This document shows, one piece after another, positions 7,971 to 15,693 of a stretch of 23,184 nt of DNA. Source of the stretch: Flavobacteriaceae bacterium. Lineage in GTDB: Bacteria > Bacteroidota > Bacteroidia > Flavobacteriales > Flavobacteriaceae. The translations under genes were made by a program, and so were the position numbers. The notes beneath the pieces are model-generated. The model searched no databases. It was not told where the DNA came from and worked only from the letters and a program-made list of their open reading frames with translations. The first letter of the stretch is position 1. Each line of letters starts with the position of its first letter. Location of the stretch: contig CANHBE010000010.1 of assembly GCA_947458575.1 (NCBI GenBank), forward strand, positions 1 to 23,184, in the 5' to 3' direction.

Positions 7971-9119
7971 TTACCGATTTTTGACTAAGACAGACATACA
8001 AACTACAGAAATAGAGATCAAATAGATACCAATAGGGTTATTTAAAAATGGATTCGTAAAAGATTGAATAAAAACAAAAACTACTGACAGGAAAAATGAT
8101 GTTAAAAGCTGAGAGTCGCCTTTTCTGAATAGAGTATAGCAAACGTATAAGACCATTGCCCAACATAAAATGCCAAAGATACCCTGTTTATGAAATATCT
8201 CTAAGTATGTTATCTCCATGCGTTCTGGTCTCGATGGGATTCCTACACCAAAACCATTTCCCAAAAAAACAGAAAACCCCGTTGCGTGATTGCGTACCTC
8301 GGTGATTTGTTGAATCCTCTCATCGTCAGACCTATTTCGATCAATCTTTTTTGCGTTGTTCACAAAACCCCAACCAAGCCAAGCAGCAAGACCAAATATC
8401 ATCACGGTCATTAAAAAGCGTATAGCCTTCCTTTTGATGAAAATCAAGTAAATTATGTAAACAGACGCTACCGACAATATAAAGCCTCTTGTAAACGTTA
8501 GTAGAATAGAGAGAAGCAAGATCATAACTATTATCTTCGAATTTGATTGCCCAATTAGAAAGATCACACCTACGCATAAGTAGATAAATCCTTTGTAAAA
8601 AAAGGCGAAATTTCCTCTAAAAAAAAATTCTTCTGTCGAGCTGACTGCGGAGTAAAATGAAATGAAGTTAATTCGACTTGTATTCAGTAAATAAAAAATC
8701 GACAGATATGAAAAAGCAAGAATTAAAGAAGCAAGCATGATTAGTTTTCGCACAAAGAGCACATCTTCAGTTGTGCGAATGGCAACAAAAAAAAATAATA
8801 TGATGTATATTGAAATTAAGGGTTTAATATCATTCAATATCATAGCGGTTTTGGCCTGATTTATAAAGCCAATAATGGAAGACACCACAATCATGAAAGT
8901 TAGAACTGCCAGCAAAGTCAGTATTGATATGTCAACTTTCCTTCTAGAAAAGAGTATCAAAACTAGGGCTACGACAAGCGAAATAATGAATAAATACATT
9001 CGAAGGCTTAGGAAGCCGAAGTCAAAAATCCTTCCCCCGCCCCCTAGGAAGGACTCCATCAAAACAACGGTTAAAATTGTTCTGATCCATGTGGGTTTTG
9101 ATACCTTAAGAGTCTGCAT
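7971..9119 (-). CDS. Candidate O-antigen polymerase Wzy (membrane protein), copy 3
   Basis: A 382-residue protein with about ten to eleven hydrophobic segments. A basic N-terminus leads into a glycine-rich FLGGGGRIFDFG. Residues typical of Wzy/WaaL proteins appear late: SDDERIQQITEVRN, then FLGNGFGVGIPSRP, and YLEIFHKQGIFGILCW, giving the Arg-containing loop, the GxGxG turn and the His-x-x-Gly motif. It diverges from the other two polymerase/ligase-like proteins of the cluster and lacks their HN(Q/E) and final ExxLxxQxG motifs, so it may be the true Wzy while the others are ligase-like; that is inference. Its start overlaps the end of the upstream glycosyltransferase by 14 bases. Confidence 0.74.
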   Translation of the reverse strand: MQTLKVSKPTWIRTILTVVLMESFLGGGGRIFDFGFLSLRMYLFIISLVVALVLILFSRRKVDISILTLLAVLTFMIVVSSIIGFINQAKTAMILNDIKPLISIYIILFFFVAIRTTEDVLFVRKLIMLASLILAFSYLSIFYLLNTSRINFISFYSAVSSTEEFFFRGNFAFFYKGFIYLCVGVIFLIGQSNSKIIVMILLLSILLTFTRGFILSVASVYIIYLIFIKRKAIRFLMTVMIFGLAAWLGWGFVNNAKKIDRNRSDDERIQQITEVRNHATGFSVFLGNGFGVGIPSRPERMEITYLEIFHKQGIFGILCWAMVLYVCYTLFRKGDSQLLTSFFLSVVFVFIQSFTNPFLNNPIGIYLISISVVCMSVLVKNR

Positions 9120-9978
9120 ACTTTCCCAGCCTACGATTTAAATAGTCTACACACCCATCTAGAATAAACTTGAGTCTAACAAATTTTTTATCTTCAAGCA
9201 GCAAGGCTTTCAGAAGTTCCTTAAATAAAACGCTGAATATGACTAGTCTAATTTTCGGGAAGTCTTTTGAATAGGTAGCGCTAACTAGTAGGCCATTCCT
9301 AAAAATATAGTACAACCTAAAAGGGGAGTGGGATCTAAATTTAAAATGGTAGAAAAGAATTTTCTTTTCGATCAATTCCCCTAAATTGTGAACGATGCTA
9401 GTTTTATTGAATTCTAATACTCTAAAGCCCATCTTGTTAAGCCTAAGGCAAAATTCGCAATCAACATAATCTATAAATAAGTCGTCTCTGAATGGACCTA
9501 TACACTGATACGCTCTTAGATTAACTAGGTTGGCCGATGTCATGGTGAACAACACTCGGTTTAATTGCAATGACTTAGAAGCTTTCTTTTGAAAGTGCTT
9601 CGCGCTTGCTATGCCAACCAATTCTGTTTGCTGTCTCATCCTATTTATCATTTCCTTTACATACTCAGGCGGTAAAGAAGTGTCTTGATCCATTGTTAAT
9701 AGAAATTCATATTTGCCTTCAATGGCCATCCTTGCACCATGGTTTAGGGCATGAGCGACCCCCATGTTCTTATCTAGCCCTACATAAACTACATTTTGAA
9801 TTGATCTAATTTTATTGACAACAATAATATTTACGTTTTCAGAGTTATCAATCACAAAAATATCTCCGACCTGGTGACTATAACTTAGAATAGATTCTAC
9901 AGCTCCTTCACTGGGATTGAATAGAACTACAACAGATGCAACCTTAGTTTTAGCAAAATCGGGCTCAATATCAATCAT
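9106..9978 (-). CDS. Family 2 glycosyltransferase, RfbF-type rhamnosyltransferase-like
   Basis: A 290-residue GT-A enzyme. Visible features: ASVVVLFNP (14-22), FVIDNSEN (about 41-48), KNMGVAHALNHGA (70-82), the metal-site TMDQDTSLP (95-103), LFIDYVDCEFCLRL (mid-chain) and RLYYIFRNGL (about 221-230). The MDQD, FIDYVDxEFCLR and YYxxRN set is the signature of bacterial rhamnosyltransferases related to RfbF/WbbL. With rmlABC upstream, rhamnose or a related 6-deoxy sugar is a reasonable donor, although rmlD is absent here. The gene lies 25 bases after the methyltransferase gene and overlaps the Wzy candidate by 14 bases, so they are likely coupled. Confidence 0.86.
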   Translation of the reverse strand: MIDIEPDFAKTKVASVVVLFNPSEGAVESILSYSHQVGDIFVIDNSENVNIIVVNKIRSIQNVVYVGLDKNMGVAHALNHGARMAIEGKYEFLLTMDQDTSLPPEYVKEMINRMRQQTELVGIASAKHFQKKASKSLQLNRVLFTMTSANLVNLRAYQCIGPFRDDLFIDYVDCEFCLRLNKMGFRVLEFNKTSIVHNLGELIEKKILFYHFKFRSHSPFRLYYIFRNGLLVSATYSKDFPKIRLVIFSVLFKELLKALLLEDKKFVRLKFILDGCVDYLNRRLGKYADS

Positions 9979-10003
9979 GTTGATTCACCAAAAAGAGAGA
10001 ATT

Positions 10004-10672
10004 TCAAATTACTCGTTTCTTTGCAACAACTAAAAATTGAAGAGCCAAGAATTCCTCGAAAACTCCAAGTGAAAATAAATTCAGAAATCTTGCTCTTTTT
10101 GCCTTATCTGAAAACTTAAAATTTGGATAAATCGACTGAACTGACAATTCTCTCGATGTGAATAATTCAACTATATTTTTTTTACAAAAAAATCTAAAAT
10201 GTGTCTTGTCAAATATTCCGTCCTTTGTGTACGAAAAATCTCCCTTGAAAAACACTTTGAATAATGCCGACCGAAATCGAAAATTCGGAAGGCTCGCTAT
10301 AATAAGTCCATTTGGTTTTAGATGCTTCACCAATTCTTCAACAATTGACCATGGGTCTAATAGATGCTCTAATACATCACCACATATGATTACATCGAAA
10401 TACTCCTTTTGAAGCTGAGGAAAATCTTTTTCAATATCACAAATAAAAAAACTGTCAATTGCTGGGTCGGTTTGTTTTGTGTTCGGCATTGAAAATAATT
10501 CCACTCCAACTACCTCTGCAGCCAAACCCCTTCTCTTTATCTCGACCAAAGTATCCCCGCCCCCTGACCCTATCTCGAGAATCTTGCTATTTGCATTAAT
10601 CGGCAAAAGTTTTATCAAATCACTCCTCGTGTTTGAAAAATAAATCTCCGCTTTTTCAGAATAAAGTTCCAT
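10004..10672 (-). CDS. Class I SAM-dependent methyltransferase
   Basis: A 222-residue cytoplasmic protein. It has the SAM-binding motif I ILEIGSGGG (31-39), an acidic end of strand 2 (VVGVELF, about 54-60), CDIEKDF (about 78-84) and the post-II motif FDVIICGDVLEHLLDPW (92-108), followed by LKPNGLIIASLPN. This is the Methyltransf_11/23 type often found in O-antigen clusters, where such enzymes O-methylate a sugar or cap the chain terminus. Substrate cannot be read from the sequence. It lies eight bases after wzx and 25 before a family 2 glycosyltransferase, so it is very probably part of the same pathway. There is no signal peptide or membrane segment. Confidence 0.85.
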   Translation of the reverse strand: MELYSEKAEIYFSNTRSDLIKLLPINANSKILEIGSGGGDTLVEIKRRGLAAEVVGVELFSMPNTKQTDPAIDSFFICDIEKDFPQLQKEYFDVIICGDVLEHLLDPWSIVEELVKHLKPNGLIIASLPNFRFRSALFKVFFKGDFSYTKDGIFDKTHFRFFCKKNIVELFTSRELSVQSIYPNFKFSDKAKRARFLNLFSLGVFEEFLALQFLVVAKKRVI

Positions 10673-10680
10673 ACAAATGT

Positions 10681-11967
10681 TTATTTAAAGAATGAATATT
10701 TTGGACCAAGTCTCTCCATCGATAAAACCATGCCAGTAGTAACAAAAAATTCGGTTGCTAAAACAGAAATAGCGGTACCAATTGCCCCGTATTGGCTTGA
10801 GAGTATAATATTTATCAATATATTAAAAATTGCTCCTGACAATATGACCATCATATAGTTAGTTCTAAAATCATTAGCTAGTAGGTTTTGGTAAAACGGA
10901 ATATTTAAGCAAACAATTACTGGGGAAACAATTAGGATTTTCGTTAACAAAGATGCGGAAGCTGACTCATAGCCGGCTATTAATACACATATATCTTTTG
11001 AGAATAAGAAAATTATCGAACTGGAAAGCACAATAAGTAATAGAAAAGGGAGGTAAAATTTTTTGTATAGTCCTATAAGAGATTCTTTGGAAATTTTAGC
11101 CAAGATACAAACTTGTGGGTAAACTGCTTGAGAAAAAACCACAAGCAATTGTCTTAAAACTTGCATAATCCTCTCTGCCAAAGCAAATAAACCAAGACCT
11201 GTTTCGCTGGAAAAAAAACCAAGAATTATCAGGTTAGAGTTTAAATACGCACTAACTGAAAGGGACGAAATGAAAACAGGGAATCCTTGGCGTAATCTTG
11301 TGAAGATTGTGCTTTGCAATGGAAACTCATAGTTCACCTTAAAAACTCTAAATATAATTATCATTCCAAAAATACCGGAAAATATATTGCCAAAGGAATA
11401 GATCAATGGAACTAAAACATAGTCCGACTGTTTTGTAACAAAAAGGAAAAGAAAAATCAGTGAAGAACCTTTTGAGGCTAGGTTTAAGTATGTTATAAAT
11501 TTCATTTTCTCCGTTCCTTGAAAAAACCAAGGGACCAATAAAATCTGACCAATTACTGCTGTAAATGAATTAAGAAACAAAGTTGTGTCTTTCCTAAAAA
11601 AAGGGAAGGCGACAACTAAAAGTAGAAGTAAAAAAAAAGCTAAAATTGATAGAATTATTTGAACTGTAATCGTTTCAGAAAAAATAGTAGAAATTGTTTT
11701 AATTTGATTCTTTGATACACTTATTAACCTAGTGGCTGTCAATCCAAACCCATACTCCGAAAGGATAATAAAATAACTGACAACCGCTTGTGCAAAATAA
11801 ATCTTACCAAATCTCTCAAAGCCAACGGTTCTTAGCAGAAAGGGCATTGCCACTAAAGGCATCAAATAATTGGTTAACTGAAGAATTCCTAGCGAAAAGA
11901 AGTTCGAAACAATTTTGTCATTTTTTATCTCGAAAAACTTTTTGAGCATAGCTGATTGAGCCTTCAT
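10681..11967 (-). CDS. wzx: Wzx-type O-antigen flippase
   Basis: A 428-residue polytopic protein with about twelve hydrophobic segments, the usual size for Wzx of the MOP/polysaccharide-transport superfamily, which moves undecaprenyl-linked repeat units across the inner membrane. The N-terminal stretch FFSLGILQLTNYLMPLVAMPFLLRTVGFERFGKI and the following SEYGFGLTATRLIS are the classic RfbX/Wzx beginning (described here in pieces of that region, about residues 23-92). ATG at 11967 is used; ATG at 11949 is also possible. The 113-base gap upstream to the GT-C-like gene has no stop in the wzx frame but also no ATG, GTG or TTG, so I do not extend the gene. Presence of one Wzx with several Wzy-like proteins supports a Wzx/Wzy-dependent pathway. 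Confidence 0.88.
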   Translation of the reverse strand: MKAQSAMLKKFFEIKNDKIVSNFFSLGILQLTNYLMPLVAMPFLLRTVGFERFGKIYFAQAVVSYFIILSEYGFGLTATRLISVSKNQIKTISTIFSETITVQIILSILAFFLLLLLVVAFPFFRKDTTLFLNSFTAVIGQILLVPWFFQGTEKMKFITYLNLASKGSSLIFLFLFVTKQSDYVLVPLIYSFGNIFSGIFGMIIIFRVFKVNYEFPLQSTIFTRLRQGFPVFISSLSVSAYLNSNLIILGFFSSETGLGLFALAERIMQVLRQLLVVFSQAVYPQVCILAKISKESLIGLYKKFYLPFLLLIVLSSSIIFLFSKDICVLIAGYESASASLLTKILIVSPVIVCLNIPFYQNLLANDFRTNYMMVILSGAIFNILINIILSSQYGAIGTAISVLATEFFVTTGMVLSMERLGPKYSFFK

Positions 11968-12080
11968 CTGCGTACGTAAAAATTGAAATAAGTATATAGA
12001 TTTTGACTGCCGTTTTTCCTTTGCAATTCCAAATACAACCTTCTTAGTTGGTATTGGTCGTACTAACTGAATTGGCTCGA

Positions 12081-14159
12081 TTACATCATATGGATGTTGC
12101 TTTTCAGGATAACTTCTTTGAAAATCCCATCTTGCTCCAATTGTAAAATGACATCAAATCGAGTGCCTTTTAGATTTCTAATCGGTACCTCCAAGTTAAA
12201 ACCACTATTGTCGTAGTCTCCTCTTAGACCATTGGATACATCTTGCCGAATCTCAAGATTAGGGCTAAATGAGATAATTGAATCCGGATAAATCTTGAGT
12301 ATTACATTTTTCGCCAAACTTTTTGAACTATGTCCTTCAAAAAGAGCCCATCCCCTCATTTTCAAAGAGTCATTGACTGTTTCGAATAGGTCCAAATAAT
12401 GACGAACCTTAGAATTCTCTAAAATGACAGGTCGGATTGGGCTTACGCTTGAGATTGATATCTTATCTTTTACCCGTTGAATTGTTGTACTTGTAAGTTC
12501 AAAAGATGCGGTTTCTTCAAAAAGAGAGTTTCTTTTAACAATCAAAATACCAACAGTATATATATCCTCTTCCAATTTATCTTTATTCAAAAACCAACTA
12601 AAGCCTGAATTCGATAAGTCACCATTGTTCTTTGAATTTGTCACATCAGGCCTGCTATGCGAATATGTATCAAAAACCAAGTTTTTCGAACCTGATTTTA
12701 ACACAACCATAATTGTATTGTTCCTAGTGTCATGTCCTTCAATGTATGCCCAACCATTGTCTATCATAATAGTATTGCCCGTATTTCTAACATCAAAGGC
12801 ATAGTCAATATTATTGGTTAATCGATAGTATTGATGTTTTACTGGCTTAGACTCTAATTTTGAGTAATTAAGAGTGGCTTGATATATTCCTAAACTATCG
12901 CTCTTTTTAAGTATCCTCTTAGCCCTAGATTCATCTGGGTACGCCATATAGAAGTAAACATTACCTTCGCTAAAGGTTGCCAATCCATGACTCATCTTTT
13001 TCTTAAATTCTACAATTGACTTCTGGTTTTTTGTGAGAGCTAATAAATAGTTTGAGAGCGATGCTGCCATTGCAAATATTAACAATATCTTAAATGTAAG
13101 CCTAGTTGAAAAAGATTTGTAATAATCGATAAAGCCTAAAAACAAAAAAACAAATATCAAACAAGAATAAATTTTGTACCGAATACTCAAAGCCTGATCA
13201 GTACCAAATCCAGCCCGTGTAATTGAGGTAAGGGCACAACTGACTAACAGGAAGACTAGGCTAGCGAGTATAAACAAATTCATTTTTTCAATACCTTTTC
13301 TTGTAAAAAGACAAGCTAGCAATGCCAGTGCTAACAAACCAAATAGAATGGAAATCATTTTGTCAAATGCAACAAGTGCCCATCCGTTTCCCAGCAATAT
13401 TACAAAATGAGATAGCAACAAATCAGTATCATACAAGATCGTTTTGACCGGGCTAGGATGACCTAACTGAGAGTGGTAACCTATGAAGTAAGCTGAAATT
13501 ATAACAATTGAATAAATGCCCCATAAAACAGTGTAAGTATTCTGCCTTCTTTTCAGTAAAAAAAAAATGAAAGACACAATTGGAATCAATAGTCCATTGC
13601 CACTGCAAAACACTCCGCAAGCAGAAGAAACGATTGCCACACAGAATCTCTTCGAATTAATCTCCTCAGAATGAAAAAGTAAGGAAAAGGTTAAGAATGA
13701 AAAAAAAATAACCCCCAAATTTTGGACACTTGCCATACCCCACATGAAATTTTCCCAAGACTGGAGGTTAAACATAAGAAAAAAAACAGGTAAGGCTAAA
13801 GTCCATTTCCAGCTAAAATCCAATCGCTTGAAGATTGGCGTTGCCTCAAAGACAATTAAAAAATATGTCAATAAGAATAGCAAATTGCCTACTAGTATTA
13901 AGTGAACAAAATTCACTTTGCCGGTAAGAAAATAATCTAAAATTACTACGATTCTATCGATGACGATTCTGTGTTCGTTGTGTTGGGAAAAAAGTAATAG
14001 TGCTTTAGATTTAAATGAGCCTTCCAAGTGAAAGTCACAAAAGAAACTCAATACGGCATCAAAATCATCCCAATAAGGTATATTACTCGAGTACTTAAGT
14101 ATGGTGTAAAAGTGTACAGCAAGGAGAACTGCAACAAGTGTGTAAATGAGTTTTTTCAT
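12081..14159 (-). CDS. GT-C-like membrane protein with two tandem C-terminal beta repeats
   Basis: A 692-residue protein. After one N-terminal hydrophobic segment comes a loop with IPYWDDFD (about 27-34) and LFSQHNEHRIVIDR (about 56-69); the WDD and HNEHR pair is typical of a GT-C-like family in Gtr and O-antigen loci. About ten hydrophobic segments follow, including SIRYKIYS after a loop (about 325-332). From about residue 445 the chain is soluble, with two similar units (about 466-545 and 599-680), each GWA(Y/L)xEGH, a strand-rich middle, a (R/Q)(P/Q)DVxN turn and NSGF. ATG at 14159 was chosen; the frame also opens with TTG at 14162. It starts six bases after the epimerase stop. Likely role: periplasmic transfer of a sugar from undecaprenyl phosphate; this is inference. 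Confidence 0.76.
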   Translation of the reverse strand: MKKLIYTLVAVLLAVHFYTILKYSSNIPYWDDFDAVLSFFCDFHLEGSFKSKALLLFSQHNEHRIVIDRIVVILDYFLTGKVNFVHLILVGNLLFLLTYFLIVFEATPIFKRLDFSWKWTLALPVFFLMFNLQSWENFMWGMASVQNLGVIFFSFLTFSLLFHSEEINSKRFCVAIVSSACGVFCSGNGLLIPIVSFIFFLLKRRQNTYTVLWGIYSIVIISAYFIGYHSQLGHPSPVKTILYDTDLLLSHFVILLGNGWALVAFDKMISILFGLLALALLACLFTRKGIEKMNLFILASLVFLLVSCALTSITRAGFGTDQALSIRYKIYSCLIFVFLFLGFIDYYKSFSTRLTFKILLIFAMAASLSNYLLALTKNQKSIVEFKKKMSHGLATFSEGNVYFYMAYPDESRAKRILKKSDSLGIYQATLNYSKLESKPVKHQYYRLTNNIDYAFDVRNTGNTIMIDNGWAYIEGHDTRNNTIMVVLKSGSKNLVFDTYSHSRPDVTNSKNNGDLSNSGFSWFLNKDKLEEDIYTVGILIVKRNSLFEETASFELTSTTIQRVKDKISISSVSPIRPVILENSKVRHYLDLFETVNDSLKMRGWALFEGHSSKSLAKNVILKIYPDSIISFSPNLEIRQDVSNGLRGDYDNSGFNLEVPIRNLKGTRFDVILQLEQDGIFKEVILKSNIHMM
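12123..12365 (-). repeat. Second tandem domain repeat in the GT-C-like protein
   Basis: Encodes about residues 599-680: GWALFEGH, then VILKIYPDS, RQDVSN, DYDNSGF and a final strand pair. It is a diverged copy of the first unit; the two are similar at motif level but not in the nucleotide sequence, so the duplication is old. Confidence 0.6.
12528..12764 (-). repeat. First tandem domain repeat in the GT-C-like protein
   Basis: Encodes about residues 466-545. It shares with the second unit (12123-12365) the order GWAYIEGH, a strand ending VVLKS, RPDVTN, DLSNSGF and a closing strand pair. The spacing GWA to DV to NSGF is nearly the same in both, so they look like an internal duplication of a beta-sandwich-like domain. 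Confidence 0.6.
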
Positions 14160-14165
14160 CAAATC

Positions 14166-15227
14166 TCAAAATCTTTGTTTGAAATTTTTGTGCATTTGTG
14201 ACAAAGTTTCCTCTAAATCGTATTTCCATGTCCAATTCGGATAATGCAATTTGAATTTCGAAACATCACTTATCCACCATATGTGATCTCCAATACGGTT
14301 TGTTTCTTTGTAGCTAAAGTCGACTTTGTTCCCTGTAATCGTTTCGCAAATTCTAATCGCTTCGATCATTGAGCAGTTCGAAAATCGACCACCACCAGCA
14401 TTGTAGACCTCCCCTTGCCTCGGGTTGTTATAAAAATGCCAGAACATGTTTACCAAATCCCAACTATGGATATTATCTCTCACTTGCTTCCCTTTATAGC
14501 CAAAGATGGAGTAATGAGTTTTAGTAATCGCACACTTCATTAAGTAAGCCAAAAATCCATGAAGCTGTGTACCCGAATGGTTAGGTCCCGTCAGGCAACC
14601 ACCTCGAAAAATTCCAGTATTCATGCCAAAGTATTTCCCGTATTCTTGAACCAAGACATCGGCAGCTAACTTTGAAGCTCCAAATAGTGAATGTTTTGTT
14701 TGATCTATACTCATACTTTCATCTATTCCCTGTGGATGGTACTGATGAGCTGTGTCTATCTCCCAACGATCTTCAAGCTCAACTAGCGGCAAGAAATTCG
14801 GTGTATCTCCATAAACCTTATTTGTGCTTGTAAAAATAAAAACGGCTTGTGGGCAATTTAGTCGGCACATCTCAAGCATATTTAAAGTGCCATTTGCGTT
14901 GACAGAAAAATCAGTAAACGGTTCTTTAGCAGCCCAGTCGTGACTTGGCTGAGCAGCAGCATGTAGAATAAGTTTTATATCGCTTCCGTACTTTAAAAAT
15001 ATTGACGCTAAACTTTCGCTACTCCGGATGTCAACAGAGTAACTCTTAAAATTTGGAAAAGTATCTTCTAATCTCTTTTTGTTCCATTCAACGGACGCCT
15101 CGCTTCCAAAAAAGTACTCCCTTAGGTTATTGTCAATTCCTACTATCAAATCAAATTTGTCTGAAAAGAAAGAAACTGCCTCACTTCCAATAAGCCCCGA
15201 TGAGCCTGAAATCAATGCAACATTCAT
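14166..15227 (-). CDS. RfbE-like NAD-dependent epimerase with Phe in place of catalytic Tyr
   Basis: A 353-residue extended SDR protein. The nucleotide-binding loop GSSGLIG (8-14) is intact, and IDNNLREYFFG (31-41), AAAQPSHDW (90-98), TSTNKVYGD (133-141), GGCLTGPNHSG and KGKQVRDNIHSWDLV match the CDP-paratose/tyvelose 2-epimerase group. At the usual YxxxK the sequence reads LFGASK (181-186), so the catalytic Tyr is Phe (codon TTT). I believe other members of this subgroup share it, but have not checked. No CDP-sugar genes (rfbF, rfbG, rfbH) are visible, so the substrate is unknown. It lies after the decayed GtrA gene and six bases before the GT-C-like gene. Confidence 0.8.
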   Translation of the reverse strand: MNVALISGSSGLIGSEAVSFFSDKFDLIVGIDNNLREYFFGSEASVEWNKKRLEDTFPNFKSYSVDIRSSESLASIFLKYGSDIKLILHAAAQPSHDWAAKEPFTDFSVNANGTLNMLEMCRLNCPQAVFIFTSTNKVYGDTPNFLPLVELEDRWEIDTAHQYHPQGIDESMSIDQTKHSLFGASKLAADVLVQEYGKYFGMNTGIFRGGCLTGPNHSGTQLHGFLAYLMKCAITKTHYSIFGYKGKQVRDNIHSWDLVNMFWHFYNNPRQGEVYNAGGGRFSNCSMIEAIRICETITGNKVDFSYKETNRIGDHIWWISDVSKFKLHYPNWTWKYDLEETLSQMHKNFKQRF

Positions 15228-15266
15228 AGTGTATTATATTTAAGGATTGATAGTTTAAAGTTAAGT

Positions 15267-15691
15267 TTATTCTTTTAATTCCATCGATTTTGAAATCAAA
15301 TGCTTTCTTGTGATGAAATTCTAGATAGTAGTAAGGTCAATTGCCAATACTTTGAAAATTTTTATTATAAATTAAAAAAACTGGCAAATCAGAACAAAAA
15401 TTGATTAACAAACTTAATGTACAAATATCATAAACTTGATAAATTCAGAATCCCCGCTATTGTTGTCTGAAGTAAAAACCCATACTCTGCTTAGGGCATA
15501 ATTGAGAAGATTAGTATATAAAACGTAATAGGGCCTGTGGTCAAGTAGTCCCAACGAATCCGTTCCACCAATCCAATCAGGATAAACACTTCTATAAGTA
15601 CAAAAATGACACAAACGAAAGAAAAGCGAATAAACTGAACGATTGATCCCCCTGAGGAAATCCGATCTAGCACATAGTTTAATTGGCGCAT
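15267..15691 (-). pseudogene. Decayed GtrA-family flippase gene
   Basis: GtrA proteins are ~130-residue, four-helix membrane proteins thought to flip undecaprenyl-phosphate-linked sugars. From ATG 15691 one frame gives QFIRFSFV, LIEVFILIGLVE and DYLTTGPITF, then runs to a stop; the next part, TNLLNYALSRVWVF and SEFIKFMIF, is in a second frame (shift within about 15510-15527). After the stop at 15414-15416, homology resumes as VNQFLF-stop-FASFFNL, with TGA at 15389-15391 where Trp is expected. It then changes frame again to IIKIFKVLAIDLTTI-stop-NFITRKHLI, with TAG at 15321-15323 in place of the Trp of the usual WNF motif. The reconstructed length, ~140 codons ending at TAA 15267-15269, equals an intact GtrA. 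The gene starts two bases after the preceding epimerase stop. Neighbours are intact, so sequencing error is unlikely. Confidence 0.82.
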
Positions 15692-15693
15692 GA

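Noticed and set aside
7957..8001. Longer start of the 767-residue membrane protein at 8001
   Set aside because: The codon there is TTG, it lies inside the preceding gene, and the 15 added residues look like out-of-frame sequence. ATG at 7956 is better.
11968..12080. The wzx frame is open through the whole upstream gap, from a TGA at about 12154 to the ATG
   Set aside because: The frame has no ATG, GTG or TTG in this stretch and the translated part resembles no Wzx N-terminus. The Wzx pattern begins only after the ATG at 11967 or 11949, so I did not extend the gene.
15321..15391. TGA/TAG read as Trp (recoding) in the GtrA remnant
   Set aside because: Other genes here, such as the WecA-like gene, use TGA as a normal stop, and the frame changes remain unexplained by recoding.
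15414..15691. Two short overlapping minus-strand frames as separate small genes, or programmed frameshifting of one GtrA
   Set aside because: The two frames are consecutive parts of one GtrA sequence. A programmed shift would not explain the later frame changes and two further stop codons, so a pseudogene fits better.
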